Below, in pieces: positions 17,106 to 25,859 of a stretch of 64,000 nt of DNA; position 1 is the first letter of the stretch, and each line of letters opens with the position of its first letter. The notes beneath the pieces are model-generated. The model did no database searches, was not told where the DNA came from, and saw only the letters and a program-made list of their open reading frames with translations. Source of the stretch: an uncultured Oscillospiraceae bacterium (lineage in GTDB: Bacteria; Bacillota; Clostridia; Oscillospirales; Ruminococcaceae). The position numbers and the translations under genes are program-made. The stretch covers positions 1-64,000 of the forward strand of contig URGV01000004.1 in the NCBI GenBank assembly GCA_900547455.1. Direction: 5' to 3'.

Positions 17106-18254
17106 TTATTTTTTCTGCTGCTTATCATTGCTGATCATCTCGAGCATCGCGCACAGCAGGCGGACGCAATCCACTGCGGAGGGGTAATAACCGTACTCCT
17201 TTTCGCTGTGATCCAGTGCTCCGTGCGGGCCCATGCCGTCCAGGACGATGGGGGCGGTGCCGCAGCGCGAGAGGTGGTTGCCGTCCGAGCCGCCGCCCCG
17301 ATCCTTCTCCTCAAAGTGGATGCCCAGATCGTCGGCGAGCCTGTGCAGCCTTTCGACAAAGGCTGCGGTCTTTTCCGACTTCATCATCGGAGGTCCGGAG
17401 CGATGTTTGACGACGACAGTTTGGACGCCCTTGACAAAGGGTTCGCCCTCCACCATCTTTTGAACCGCCTGCTCGATGCGCTGGCGTTCCGATTCCTTTT
17501 TAAACCGCATCTCGACGCTCAGCTTGGCGAAATCCGGGACAACATTTCCCGCCGTACCGCCGGAAGCAAGGCCGACATTGACGGTGGTGTCCTCCTCGCG
17601 GCTGGCAAGAGCCATCAGCTCGACGATGTAATGGCCCATCTCCAGGATGGCGGAGGCGTTTTCCACGCTGAACATAAAGCCGGCGTGCGCCGCCTGTCCG
17701 TGAAATTCCAGCTCGTAGCCCATCGAGCCCTTGCGCGCGAAGCAGTGGCGGGTGCCCTTATTGCCGGCCGATTCCATGACGACGATGATGTCGGCCTTTC
17801 TGCCGATCTCGTCCATCTTTTCGCGGGAATAGCGGCTGCCGATCTCCTCGTCGGGGTTATAGAGCATGCAGATGTTCAGGTTCTCCAAAACCTTTGGGTC
17901 CGCGTTGAGCGCAACGTGATACATGGCGGTGTCGCCGTTTTTCATGTCGCCGACGCCGGGGCCGTAGACGTTTTCCTCGTCCATCGAGAAGGGGCGCTTT
18001 TCCGCTGTGCCGTCCGGGAAAACGGTGTCCATGTGGCCGACAAACATCACATCATAGTGATCGGCGGGGCGGTTGGAGATCTCCATCAGTCTGCCCGCCT
18101 CGGGGCCGACGTCGTGGTTGATGACGTGCCAGCCCAGGTCCCGGTACCAGCCCTCGATCACGTCGGCGACCTTGTTGACGCCCGCCGCGTTATGGGAGCC
18201 GCTGTCGATGTTGACCAGCGTTTCCAGCTGCTTGAGGTACAGATTTAAATCCAT
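17106..18254 (-). CDS. M20 zinc metallopeptidase (carboxypeptidase G2-like)
   Basis: A 382-residue cytoplasmic exopeptidase of the M20A group. Metal and catalytic positions are visible: GHMDTVF near 73, GPGVGDMKNG near 98, NPDEEIGS near 133, the MESA glutamate near 160 and HSEKEYG near 360. The dimerisation insert spans about 175-285. There is no signal peptide. It sits between the C39-like gene and frlB with gaps of 23 and 38 bases. The likely task is to release amino acids from imported peptides before or after deglycation. The start at 18254 is preceded by AGGAGGTG; the longer frame has no ribosome site. Confidence 0.88.
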   Translation of the reverse strand: MDLNLYLKQLETLVNIDSGSHNAAGVNKVADVIEGWYRDLGWHVINHDVGPEAGRLMEISNRPADHYDVMFVGHMDTVFPDGTAEKRPFSMDEENVYGPGVGDMKNGDTAMYHVALNADPKVLENLNICMLYNPDEEIGSRYSREKMDEIGRKADIIVVMESAGNKGTRHCFARKGSMGYELEFHGQAAHAGFMFSVENASAILEMGHYIVELMALASREEDTTVNVGLASGGTAGNVVPDFAKLSVEMRFKKESERQRIEQAVQKMVEGEPFVKGVQTVVVKHRSGPPMMKSEKTAAFVERLHRLADDLGIHFEEKDRGGGSDGNHLSRCGTAPIVLDGMGPHGALDHSEKEYGYYPSAVDCVRLLCAMLEMISNDKQQKK

Positions 18255-18277
18255 CGCACTTTCACCTCCTGTTAAGG

Positions 18278-18859
18278 TTACCGCTTTCTGGCAAAGAGAT
18301 AGTATGCCGGGCTGCGGTTTTCGCAATCTTTTTTCAAAACGGAGAAGTCGCAGTAAGCAAACGGCTCGTGGACTTCCACCTTGCCTTTTCGGCCCGGGGA
18401 GTCAAACTTGCCGGGCTCCAGCGCCGGGTCGAGGATGCAGGCCTGTGTTTCGTCGGCGGAAACCACCAGGATGTAATGCCCGCCGTGGGTAAAGACGCCC
18501 TCGTAGCCTTCCCGGTCGCCGCCGGAGTTGGCTACCGCCATGCCGCCGGCATGGACGTGGGCCAGCATTTTATTGATATCGTCGGTCTGGTCATAGGTCA
18601 GGCCAAACTTTTCCGCTACGGCGGGGCCCATAATCTGCAGGTCGCTGCCGGCGCTCATGTTGGCCTTGAGGTCATACACCATCTGCCGGCACTCCTCCAG
18701 GGAGAAGCTGTGCATGGTCATGTTCTCCACCACCATGCACAGGCAGCACAGGCCGCAGCCTGCCGAGGAGATATTGGACTTATCCGCCGGCGCGCCGCCG
18801 TGTTTGAGGTTGTGCTGATACGGCATATCGGGATATTTGCGCTGGTTGATATAAAGCAT
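18278..18859 (-). CDS. C39-like cysteine peptidase in the opp-frl operon
   Basis: A 193-residue protein with the papain-like C39 pattern. The nucleophile motif is SAGCGLCCLCMVVEN near 31-45, the histidine is in THGGHYILVVS near 123-133, and the acid is in ACILDPAL near 138. It has no signal peptide, no membrane helix and no ABC transporter domain, so it is not a bacteriocin exporter part and should act in the cytoplasm. Its gene lies between oppF and the M20 gene with gaps near 22 bases. The substrate is unknown; trimming of imported glycated peptides is my inference. GGGGAGGGG precedes the start. Confidence 0.72.
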   Translation of the reverse strand: MLYINQRKYPDMPYQHNLKHGGAPADKSNISSAGCGLCCLCMVVENMTMHSFSLEECRQMVYDLKANMSAGSDLQIMGPAVAEKFGLTYDQTDDINKMLAHVHAGGMAVANSGGDREGYEGVFTHGGHYILVVSADETQACILDPALEPGKFDSPGRKGKVEVHEPFAYCDFSVLKKDCENRSPAYYLFARKR

Positions 18860-18881
18860 CGTTGTTCCCCTCCCCTTTTTT

Positions 18882-19862
18882 CTAGCTGTTGATTTCCTGA
18901 TAGCGCAGGCAGGCAACCTTGCGCTTGCCGCCCACGTCGGTCAGCTGCGGCATCTCCTGCGAGCAGCGTTCGGTCGCATAGGGGCAGCGGGTGTGGAAGC
19001 GGCAGCCTTTCGGCGGCTTCAGCGGGCTTGGGACCTCGCCTTCCAGGATGATCTCCTCCTTTTTGTGGTGGATATCCGGAACGGGGATGGCCGACAGCAG
19101 CGCCTTGGTGTAGGGGTGCAGCGGCTTTGTAAAGAGGTCCTCCTTGTTCGCAATTTCTACAATCTTGCCCAAATACATAACCGCGACCTTATCGCAGATG
19201 TACTGCACGACGCTCAGGTCGTGGGAGATAAAGAGGTAGGCCAGATTCATCTGTTCCTGCAAATCCTTGAGCAGGTTGAGCACCTGGGAGCGGACCGAAA
19301 CGTCCAGCGCCGAAACCGGCTCGTCGCAGACGACCATTTCGGGGTTGTTGATCAGGGCCCTAGCGATGACGATTCTCTGGCGCTGGCCGCCGGAAAGTTC
19401 GTGCGGATATTTGTTCAGGTATTTTTCACCCAAACCGACAACATCCAGCATCTTGATGACCCGCTCGCGGCGTTCCGCCTTGGGGATGTCGTGCGAGAGG
19501 TCCAGCGGCGCCTCCACCGACTGCATGATGGTCTTTCTTGGATTGAGTGATGCAAACGGGTCCTGGAAGATCAGCTGCATCTTTCTGCGGTACTCCATCA
19601 TCTGGTCGGGTGTGTATTTGGTAATATCCTTCCCTTCATAGACAATCTGGCCGCCGGTGACCGAGTGCAGCTTTAGGATGGTGCGTCCCAGCGTCGATTT
19701 TCCGCAGCCGGACTCGCCTACCAAGCCGATTGTCTCTCCTTTTTCCATCGTCAGGTCAACGCCGTCCACCGCTTTGAGGTAGACGCGGTTTTGAGCCGAA
19801 AAGCTCTTTTTCACGAGGAAGTGTTTTTGTAAATCATGGATTTCCAGCAGCGGAGCTCCCAT
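18882..19862 (-). CDS. oppF: Oligopeptide ABC importer ATPase OppF
   Basis: One of two cytoplasmic ATPases of the peptide importer. The 326-residue product has Walker [16 protein letters not shown], signature LSGGQRQRI, Walker [14 protein letters not shown] and the OppD/F C-terminal extension with an iron-sulfur type cysteine set ([15 protein letters not shown] and a later C). The ATG at 19862 has GGAGGAAG ahead. The gene start overlaps the end of oppD by 29 bases, which points to coupled translation. Confidence 0.94.
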   Translation of the reverse strand: MGAPLLEIHDLQKHFLVKKSFSAQNRVYLKAVDGVDLTMEKGETIGLVGESGCGKSTLGRTILKLHSVTGGQIVYEGKDITKYTPDQMMEYRRKMQLIFQDPFASLNPRKTIMQSVEAPLDLSHDIPKAERRERVIKMLDVVGLGEKYLNKYPHELSGGQRQRIVIARALINNPEMVVCDEPVSALDVSVRSQVLNLLKDLQEQMNLAYLFISHDLSVVQYICDKVAVMYLGKIVEIANKEDLFTKPLHPYTKALLSAIPVPDIHHKKEEIILEGEVPSPLKPPKGCRFHTRCPYATERCSQEMPQLTDVGGKRKVACLRYQEINS

Positions 19863-20853
19863 CTGTACTTCCTCCTTCCTCAACATATTTCCAGCATCTC
19901 ACCTTGTGGCCATCCGCAAGGGTGTGCATGCCGGGGTCCTGTTCCCAGCACCGCTGGGTCGCTTCCTTGCAGCGGGTGCAGAAGCGGCAGCCTTTTGGCA
20001 TCTCGTCCAGGGTGGGAACGGTTCCGTCAATGGTGTAAAGACGTTCATCTTTTCTCTGGTTGATGCGCGGGATGGAGCGCAGCAGGCCGTTGGTGTAGGG
20101 GTGGAGCGGGTGGTCAAAGATCTGCTCCAGTGTGCCGTACTCCACGTCCTTGCCGGCGTACATGACCATGACATGGTCCGCCATCTCCGCCACAACGCCC
20201 ATATCGTGGGTGATCAGGATGACCGAAGTGTTGAAATCGTGGGTCAGCTGGCGCATCAGGCGCAGGATCTGCGCCTGGATGGTGACGTCCAGCGCGGTGG
20301 TCGGCTCGTCGGCGATCAACAGCTTTGGGTTGCAGGAGAGCGCCATGGCGATCATGACCCTCTGCCGCATGCCGCCGGAAAGCTGGTGCGGGTACTCCTT
20401 GATCCGCTGTTCCGGCGAGGGGATGCCCACCTTTTCCAGCATCTCGATGCTTTTCTGCATGGCGTCGTGCTTGGAAATTTTCTGGTGGGTCTGCAGCATC
20501 TCGACCATCTGATAGCCGATGGTGTACACCGGGTTGAGCGACGTCATCGGCTCCTGGAAGATCATCGAGATCTTGTTGCCGCGCACGTCCCGCATCTCCG
20601 CGTTGGAGGCCTTGGAAAGATCCTTGCCTTGGAACAGGATCTTGCTGTTCTCGTCAATTTCACACAGGCTGGGCGGCATCAGCCGCAGGATTGAGGTTGC
20701 CGTGACGCTTTTGCCGCAGCCGGATTCTCCTACAATGCCGATAATCTTTCCTTCATCCAGGGAGAAGTTTACGTCCTCTACTGCCGCTGTTTTCTGTTTT
20801 TTAATTTTAAAGCTGACCTTTAAGTTTTCCACTTTCAATAAAGGCTCTGGCAT
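19834..20853 (-). CDS. oppD: Oligopeptide ABC importer ATPase OppD
   Basis: The second ATPase, 339 residues: Walker [15 protein letters not shown], signature LSGGMRQRV, Walker [15 protein letters not shown], and the C-terminal oligopeptide domain with [16 protein letters not shown] good AAGGAGG site precedes the ATG. It starts 117 bases after oppA with a hairpin in between, unlike the other tightly packed junctions of this operon. Confidence 0.94.
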   Translation of the reverse strand: MPEPLLKVENLKVSFKIKKQKTAAVEDVNFSLDEGKIIGIVGESGCGKSVTATSILRLMPPSLCEIDENSKILFQGKDLSKASNAEMRDVRGNKISMIFQEPMTSLNPVYTIGYQMVEMLQTHQKISKHDAMQKSIEMLEKVGIPSPEQRIKEYPHQLSGGMRQRVMIAMALSCNPKLLIADEPTTALDVTIQAQILRLMRQLTHDFNTSVILITHDMGVVAEMADHVMVMYAGKDVEYGTLEQIFDHPLHPYTNGLLRSIPRINQRKDERLYTIDGTVPTLDEMPKGCRFCTRCKEATQRCWEQDPGMHTLADGHKVRCWKYVEEGGSTDGSSAAGNP

Positions 20854-20925
20854 AGGAGGTTTCCTCCTTTATTTGTTTCTTCCATGATCCGGCTGGCAAA
20901 AGCACCAAATCCGTGATTCTGAAAG

Positions 20926-20953
20926 GGGTGCATCAAAGATATTTGATGCACCC
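20926..20953 (-). terminator. Intercistronic hairpin between oppA and oppD
   Basis: A perfect 12-bp stem (GGGTGCATCAAA and complement) with a 4-base loop, followed by CTTTC on the minus strand. The weak T tract suggests a partial terminator or RNA stabiliser that would leave more oppA than oppD message. Confidence 0.7.
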
Positions 20954-20970
20954 TCATCATCAAAACAGTG

Positions 20971-22668
20971 TTATTCGGTTACTTCCCAGTTCCAAACCGC
21001 TTCGTTAAGCATGCCGGAGTCGGACTGATGGACACCGGACATTCTTGGGCTGATGACGCTGAACGAGTAGGCGTGGTAGAGCATAACCAGAGGCATCTCG
21101 TCGTACAGGAACTGCTGGTACTCGTTGACCAGTTCTTTTCTGGCGGTCTCATCCATCTCGGAAGCGATCTGTTCCTGATACTCGGCGAAGGTCGGATCGG
21201 TGATCTGGCAGTAGGTCGCGTTTCTGTAATCGTAGTAGCCTTCCATCCACAGCGGGTAGTTGGTGGCGGTGGAGCCGCAGATACCCAGATCGTAGGTGCC
21301 GTCCTGCAGGCCCGCAAACTCGGTCGCCAGGTCAACGGTCAGGATCTCGATGTTGATGCCAACTTCGGCCAGGTTCTGCTGGATAACAGCTGCCATTCTC
21401 TCTCTGGTGGAGGTGACGGCCATGGTCAGAGTCTGGCTGCTGTCCCATCCGGCCTCTTCCAGAAGGGCTTTGGCCTGCTCGACGTCTCTGGACCACTCGA
21501 TGCCCGCGTCGTACTCGGAGCCTGGGATGATGAAGGTTGCGGACGGGACGCCCTGGCCCTCAACGTTCTGTTCAATCAGCATTTCCTTGTCGATGGCAAG
21601 GTTCATCGCCTGGCGGATCCGCTTATCGGAAACGTTCTGGTTGTTGATCAGGAAAGCGACGATGCTGGTCGGCAGGTCAGATTTCTGTACCGGCAGACCC
21701 ATCTCTTCCGCTGCCAGAGAGTCCTCGATGCTGGCGCTCTGGATGAACATATCCAGCTCACCGGTCATAACGGAGGTGACGGTGTTGGAGGCGGAGATAA
21801 CGGTGTAAACCAGTTTGCCGAATTTTGGAGCGCCCAGCTGGTAATCCGCGAAGGAACCCAGTTCAAGCTGGCTGCCGGAGAGCTCGGAGATATAGGTGCA
21901 GGGGCCGGAGCCCAGGTCGTTCGGGTTATCCCAGATGTCGGAAGCGTTTACTTCCGCCGGGTCCATGTCGCCCAGCAGGTGCTCTGGCAGGACATAGAAG
22001 TATTTGTTGTGCAGCATGATCCAGTCTTCAACTGGGGTTGGGGTCTTGAAGTGCATGACCAGGGTGGTGTCGTCGACCGCTTCGATGCCGAGGGTGTCGC
22101 CGGTTCTGACGCCGCTGTCATCGGTGCCATCAAAGAATTTGAACTCGCTCTTCATACCGAAATCGAAGTTTGGATCGGTGATGAGGTAGGCGGTGAATAC
22201 CCAGTCGTTTGCGGTGACAGGGGTGCCGTCGTGGAATTTTGCGTCCGGATCCAGGTGGAAGGTGGCGGTCATGCCGTCCTCGGAGGATTCCCAGGACTCG
22301 GAGGCTCTTGGCTCGATCGATTCCGCAGCCTCGGTGATGTAGGCCAGGCGGTCATACAGCTTATCCAGAACCAGATGCTGGAAGGTGGAACCGCTGGAGG
22401 AGCCGTACGGATTCAAGCTATCCCAGGCAGTGGTGAGGCCGTAGTTGATGACAACATCCGAGTAATCGGTGGTCTGTGCTGTCTCGGTATCGCCGGTCTC
22501 CTCGGTGGAAGCGCCTTCCTCGGTGTCGGTGCTTTCCTCGGTGCTCGAGGTGGTTCCTTCGCCGGAGGTGGAGCTGCCGGTGTCGCTGCCGCAGCCGCTC
22601 AGTGCAAATGTCATCGACATTGTCAGCGCGATGGCCATGCTCAATACACGCAGCATATGTTTTTTCAT
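20971..22668 (-). CDS. oppA: Peptide-binding lipoprotein OppA
   Basis: The external solute-binding protein of the importer, 565 residues. It starts with a lipoprotein signal peptide whose lipobox is ALSGC, so the mature protein is anchored by a lipidated cysteine near residue 26. A Ser/Thr/Glu-rich linker follows to about 60, then a cluster C (SBP family 5) fold with YDRLAYITEAAESIEPRAS and DAKFHDGTPVTANDWVFT. The pocket residues that would show a preference for glycated peptides cannot be judged by eye. It lies between oppC and oppD in the operon. Confidence 0.93.
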   Translation of the reverse strand: MKKHMLRVLSMAIALTMSMTFALSGCGSDTGSSTSGEGTTSSTEESTDTEEGASTEETGDTETAQTTDYSDVVINYGLTTAWDSLNPYGSSSGSTFQHLVLDKLYDRLAYITEAAESIEPRASESWESSEDGMTATFHLDPDAKFHDGTPVTANDWVFTAYLITDPNFDFGMKSEFKFFDGTDDSGVRTGDTLGIEAVDDTTLVMHFKTPTPVEDWIMLHNKYFYVLPEHLLGDMDPAEVNASDIWDNPNDLGSGPCTYISELSGSQLELGSFADYQLGAPKFGKLVYTVISASNTVTSVMTGELDMFIQSASIEDSLAAEEMGLPVQKSDLPTSIVAFLINNQNVSDKRIRQAMNLAIDKEMLIEQNVEGQGVPSATFIIPGSEYDAGIEWSRDVEQAKALLEEAGWDSSQTLTMAVTSTRERMAAVIQQNLAEVGINIEILTVDLATEFAGLQDGTYDLGICGSTATNYPLWMEGYYDYRNATYCQITDPTFAEYQEQIASEMDETARKELVNEYQQFLYDEMPLVMLYHAYSFSVISPRMSGVHQSDSGMLNEAVWNWEVTE

Positions 22669-22689
22669 GAATTCACATCTCCTTTTTGT

Positions 22690-23565
22690 TTATTTCATCT
22701 TCGGGTCGAGTGCGTCGCGCACACCCTCACCGATAAAATTAAAGCCAATGACGACCAAAATGATGCAGATGCCGGGTGGGATCCAGACCCATGGACGGGC
22801 TGTGAGCACCAGCAGGTTCTGCGCCGCGAAGATAATGTTGCCCCAGGAGGCCTGCGGCGTCTGAACGCCAAGGCCCAGAAAGCTCAGGGAGGATTCGGTC
22901 AGGATACCGCTGGACACACGGAACGCGATGCTGACCCAGACCGGAGCGATGGCGTTGGGCAAAATCTCGCTGAAGATGATCTTGCTGTTCTTCATACCCA
23001 TCGCGCGGGCGGCTTCGATGTACTCCTTTTCACGCATGGACAGGGTGTTGCCGTAGATCAGCTTTGCCATAGAGGTCCAGCCCAGCACGCCGATGACGAT
23101 GGTGACGTTCATGATGGACGGGCCGAACACCGCCACCAGCACCAGGATCAGAATCATCGACGGGAAGGACATGAAGATGTCCGCCGCGCGCATGATGATG
23201 GTTTCCCAGATGCCGCGGTAATAGCCTGCCAGCAGGCCAAGCGGAACGCCGATCAGCACGCTGATGATGGTGGAGGCAATGCCGACAAAGAGCGAGATTC
23301 TGCCGCCGTACAGCAGGCGGGCAAACAGGTCGCGGCCGACATCGTCGGTGCCGAGAATATGTTCTGCCGATGGAGCGCTGTTAAAGCCCGCAAGCTCGTC
23401 GGTGGTGTACGGATCCAGATCCATCACCAGCGGCAGAAGCAGGCAGCACAGGGCAATAACCAGCACGACGATGACGCCAAAGACGGCGCGCTTGTTGTGC
23501 ACAAACTTTTCCAGCGCCTGGCTTTTCACCCGTTTTTCCATCGTTGTTGTTTCTGATTTTACCAC
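22690..23565 (-). CDS. oppC: Oligopeptide ABC importer permease OppC
   Basis: A 291-residue inner membrane permease with about six helices and the coupling motif EAARAMGMKNSKIIFSEILPN near residue 190. LGTDDVGRDLFARLLYGGRIS near 70 is typical of OppC/DppC. The start codon is GTG, with AGGAGGTG five bases before it. It begins 13 bases after oppB and ends 21 bases before oppA. Confidence 0.93.
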   Translation of the reverse strand: MVKSETTTMEKRVKSQALEKFVHNKRAVFGVIVVLVIALCCLLLPLVMDLDPYTTDELAGFNSAPSAEHILGTDDVGRDLFARLLYGGRISLFVGIASTIISVLIGVPLGLLAGYYRGIWETIIMRAADIFMSFPSMILILVLVAVFGPSIMNVTIVIGVLGWTSMAKLIYGNTLSMREKEYIEAARAMGMKNSKIIFSEILPNAIAPVWVSIAFRVSSGILTESSLSFLGLGVQTPQASWGNIIFAAQNLLVLTARPWVWIPPGICIILVVIGFNFIGEGVRDALDPKMK

Positions 23566-23578
23566 TCTCGCACCTCCT

Positions 23579-24532
23579 TTAATCGTAGCTGATACGCGGA
23601 TCCAGTTTCGCGTAGATCAGGTCCAGAATCAGGTTTGCAACCAGAACGACGACCGAGATCAGGACGGTGACGCCCATGATGACCGGGTAATCGCGGTTGT
23701 TGATGGCGGTTACCATCAGGCTGCCGATGCCAGGCCATGCAAAGATCTGCTCGGTGACGACCGCGCCGCCGATCAGGAACGGGATGGAAAGGCTGATCGA
23801 GGTAACAACCGGAATCAGCGCGTTGCGGAACGCGTGTTTGACAACGATGATGTTTTCCTTCAGGCCCTTGGATCTGGCCGTCTTGATGTACTCCTCGTTG
23901 AGCACCTCCATGACGCTGGCCCTAGTCTGCTTGATGTAGTTGCCGATCGGCTGGATGCCGCAGACAATAGCCGGCAGAATCAGGTGCTGCACCAGGTCCC
24001 CAAATTCGCGGTTTCCCGAAGTGCTGTACATGCCGCTGGTCGGCAGCCATCCCAATTTGACCGAGATGACATAGATCAAAATCAAGCTCAGGAAAAAGTT
24101 TGGTACCGACGAACCCAAAAAGGCGATGAAGTTCGCCAGCGAATCCCATTTGGAATACGGCTTGTAGGCCGAGATGATGCCCAGCGGGACGCCGATGATG
24201 ATTGCCATGACGATGCCGGTGCCGGTCAGGATCAGCGAAGCCTGCAGGCGCTGGCCGATCATCAGGCTGACCTCCTGCGAAGTGCGGTAGGAGGTGCCCA
24301 GATCCCCCTGGAACAATTCCCCAAGCCAGATAAAATACCGGACGATGATCGGCTTATCCAGCCCCAGGGAAACCTTCAGTGCTTCCAGGTCGCTTTGGGA
24401 CAGCTCGCCGGAAGACGCCATAATGTCAAGAGGTCCGCCCGGTGCGATGTTGACCAGGAAAAATACGATAAAGGTAATTCCCAGGAAAACCGGTATCGCG
24501 ATCAGCAGTCTCTTGATTGTGTACTTAATCAC
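23579..24532 (-). CDS. oppB: Oligopeptide ABC importer permease OppB
   Basis: The partner permease, first gene of the operon, 317 residues with six helices. It has the N-terminal helix RLLIAIPVFLGITFIVFFLV, the loop TSYRTSQEVSLMI and the coupling motif EYIKTARSKGLKENIIVVKH. I take the GTG at 24532, which has AGAGGTG six bases ahead. A GTG three codons upstream at 24541 overlaps that ribosome site. Transcription should start from the promoter at 24688-24716. Confidence 0.92.
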   Translation of the reverse strand: MIKYTIKRLLIAIPVFLGITFIVFFLVNIAPGGPLDIMASSGELSQSDLEALKVSLGLDKPIIVRYFIWLGELFQGDLGTSYRTSQEVSLMIGQRLQASLILTGTGIVMAIIIGVPLGIISAYKPYSKWDSLANFIAFLGSSVPNFFLSLILIYVISVKLGWLPTSGMYSTSGNREFGDLVQHLILPAIVCGIQPIGNYIKQTRASVMEVLNEEYIKTARSKGLKENIIVVKHAFRNALIPVVTSISLSIPFLIGGAVVTEQIFAWPGIGSLMVTAINNRDYPVIMGVTVLISVVVLVANLILDLIYAKLDPRISYD

Positions 24533-24661
24533 GCTTTTCACCTCTTTATTTTTACTGAATGATGATTTTCTTCTCCTTCTCCTTTCTGCCTGTCACGTTG
24601 ACTGTTCGCTCTTATCTCGGATGTGCCGGCCGGTCAGCCTGTCGGCAGCCGACCGGTTGAC

Positions 24662-24689
24662 ATTCATACCCATTCATGCTAATTCATAC
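24662..24689. promoter_or_regulatory. Three 10-bp direct repeats, candidate operator of oppB
   Basis: The sequence ATTCATAC, ATTCATGC, ATTCATAC repeats with starts at 24662, 24672 and 24682, a period of exactly 10 bases. The third copy overlaps the -10 box of the oppB promoter and the others cover the start of the transcript. That placement suits a repressor. The binding protein is not known; the GntR regulator of the locus is the obvious candidate. Confidence 0.6.
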
Positions 24690-24716
24690 TCTAACATATC
24701 AAATTGTGTTTGTCAA
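24688..24716 (-). promoter_or_regulatory. Promoter of the opp-frlB operon
   Basis: TTGACA and TAGAGT spaced by 17 bases on the minus strand. The -10 lies about 155 bases before the oppB start, leaving a long leader that carries the direct repeats. Confidence 0.8.
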
Positions 24717-24776
24717 TATAGAATAATTATTGAATTTTTTATTGATTTTTTTATGTACAAGTTTATGAATTTTCAC

Positions 24777-24805
24777 TTGACAAAACCGACAAAAGCGATT
24801 ATGAT
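24777..24805 (+). promoter_or_regulatory. Promoter of the FrlD-like kinase gene
   Basis: TTGACA and TATGAT spaced by 17 bases on the plus strand, 66 bases before the ATG. It is divergent from the oppB promoter, with 60 bases between the two -35 boxes. Confidence 0.85.
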
Positions 24806-24824
24806 ATCCTTGTAAACATGCCGG

Positions 24825-24840
24825 TACATTCGGGAATGTA
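24825..24840. promoter_or_regulatory. Perfect palindrome in the frlD leader, candidate operator
   Basis: TACATTC-GG-GAATGTA, with 7-bp arms, about 12 bases downstream of the expected frlD transcript start. It is not followed by a T run and so is not a terminator. A regulator dimer site is the likely meaning. Confidence 0.5.
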
Positions 24841-24871
24841 TTCGTAGTTTTTTTCACAAAGGAGTGTTCAT

Positions 24872-25726
24872 ATGGCAATCAGGGTCATCGGTGTGGGCGA
24901 CAATGTTGTCGATAAATACATGCATACCAAAACAATGTATCCGGGCGGAAACGCCTTCAACTTCTCCGCTTACGCTTCCATGCTGGGAGCTTCCTCCTCC
25001 TACATGGGCGTCTTTGGCAGCGACGAGGCCGCACAGCTGGTACAGGCCACCGCCAGGGAACTGGGCATCGACACCTCCCACTGCCGTGTGGAGGAGGGTG
25101 AAAACGGCTACGCGATGATCACCCTGGTGGACGGCGACCGCAAATTCCTGGGCAGCAACAAGGGCGGCGTCGCCAAAGAAAAGCCGATCCACTTTGAGGA
25201 GGCGGACCTGGAATATCTGGACGGCTTCTCGCTGATCTGCACCAGCATCAACAGCCACATCAATCCCGAGCTGCCAAAACTGCGTCCCCTTAAACCTTAT
25301 GTTGCATACGACTTTTCCATTCTGGAAACGGATGAAATATTTGACGCGGTCTGCCCGCACATCGATTTCGCCATCACCTCCTGCGGCGACGCCAGCATGG
25401 AGGAGATTCAGCGCCGGTGCAAGCGGATTCACCAGCGCGGCTGTCGGTATGTCATCGCCAGCCGCGGCAAAAACGGGTCGGTCTTCTCGGATGGCGACCA
25501 TCTGTTCACCCACCCGGCTTACCTGGTCGAGGCGCTGGACACCCTGGGCGCGGGAGACTCCTTCCTGACCGCCTTCCTGCTCTCCTTTGTGGAGTGGCTG
25601 GAAGGCAACCACGACCCATCCGAGCTGGAGGGTGCTGTGATGGCGGCGATGGACGCCGGCAGCAAGTTCTCCGCCAAAACCTGCATGGTCCACGGCGCGT
25701 TTGGCCACGGCAAGCAGTTTGAGTAA
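24872..25726 (+). CDS. frlD: PfkB-family kinase, FrlD-like (fructoselysine 6-kinase)
   Basis: Phosphorylates the sugar part of a fructosamine with ATP, giving the substrate of FrlB. The 284-residue ribokinase-type protein has the N-terminal GVGDNVVDKYM, the sugar-contact motif YPGGNAFNFSAYASMLG near 31-47, AYDFSILETDEIF near 148, ASRGKNGS near 203 and the catalytic TLGAGDSF near 229. E. coli FrlD shows the same AFDFS and MGAGDSF stretches and a final HGA. AAAGGAG precedes the ATG. It is transcribed away from the opp-frlB operon from a shared control region. Confidence 0.87.
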   Translation: MAIRVIGVGDNVVDKYMHTKTMYPGGNAFNFSAYASMLGASSSYMGVFGSDEAAQLVQATARELGIDTSHCRVEEGENGYAMITLVDGDRKFLGSNKGGVAKEKPIHFEEADLEYLDGFSLICTSINSHINPELPKLRPLKPYVAYDFSILETDEIFDAVCPHIDFAITSCGDASMEEIQRRCKRIHQRGCRYVIASRGKNGSVFSDGDHLFTHPAYLVEALDTLGAGDSFLTAFLLSFVEWLEGNHDPSELEGAVMAAMDAGSKFSAKTCMVHGAFGHGKQFE

Positions 25727-25776
25727 TCTTGACACCTTCTTATTTTCTTACATTTTTAATCTCTTCTTTGTATGGC

Positions 25777-25821
25777 AAAACAGCAGGGGGCTGACGCAAA
25801 GCGTCAGCCCCCTGCTGTTTT
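25777..25821 (+). terminator. Terminator of the FrlD-like gene
   Basis: A near-perfect 19-bp stem built on ACAGCAGGGGGCTGACG with a 5-base loop and a TTTT end, 51 bases past the stop. Confidence 0.93.
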
Positions 25822-25859
25822 GATAAGAGGAAACTTTGTTCCTGTTTTGACATAGTTCA

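Noticed and set aside
20968..23556. An 862-codon rightward frame across oppA and oppC
   Set aside because: It is antisense to two genes with complete Opp motifs and has a repetitive Gly/Asp/His/Val composition typical of shadow frames.
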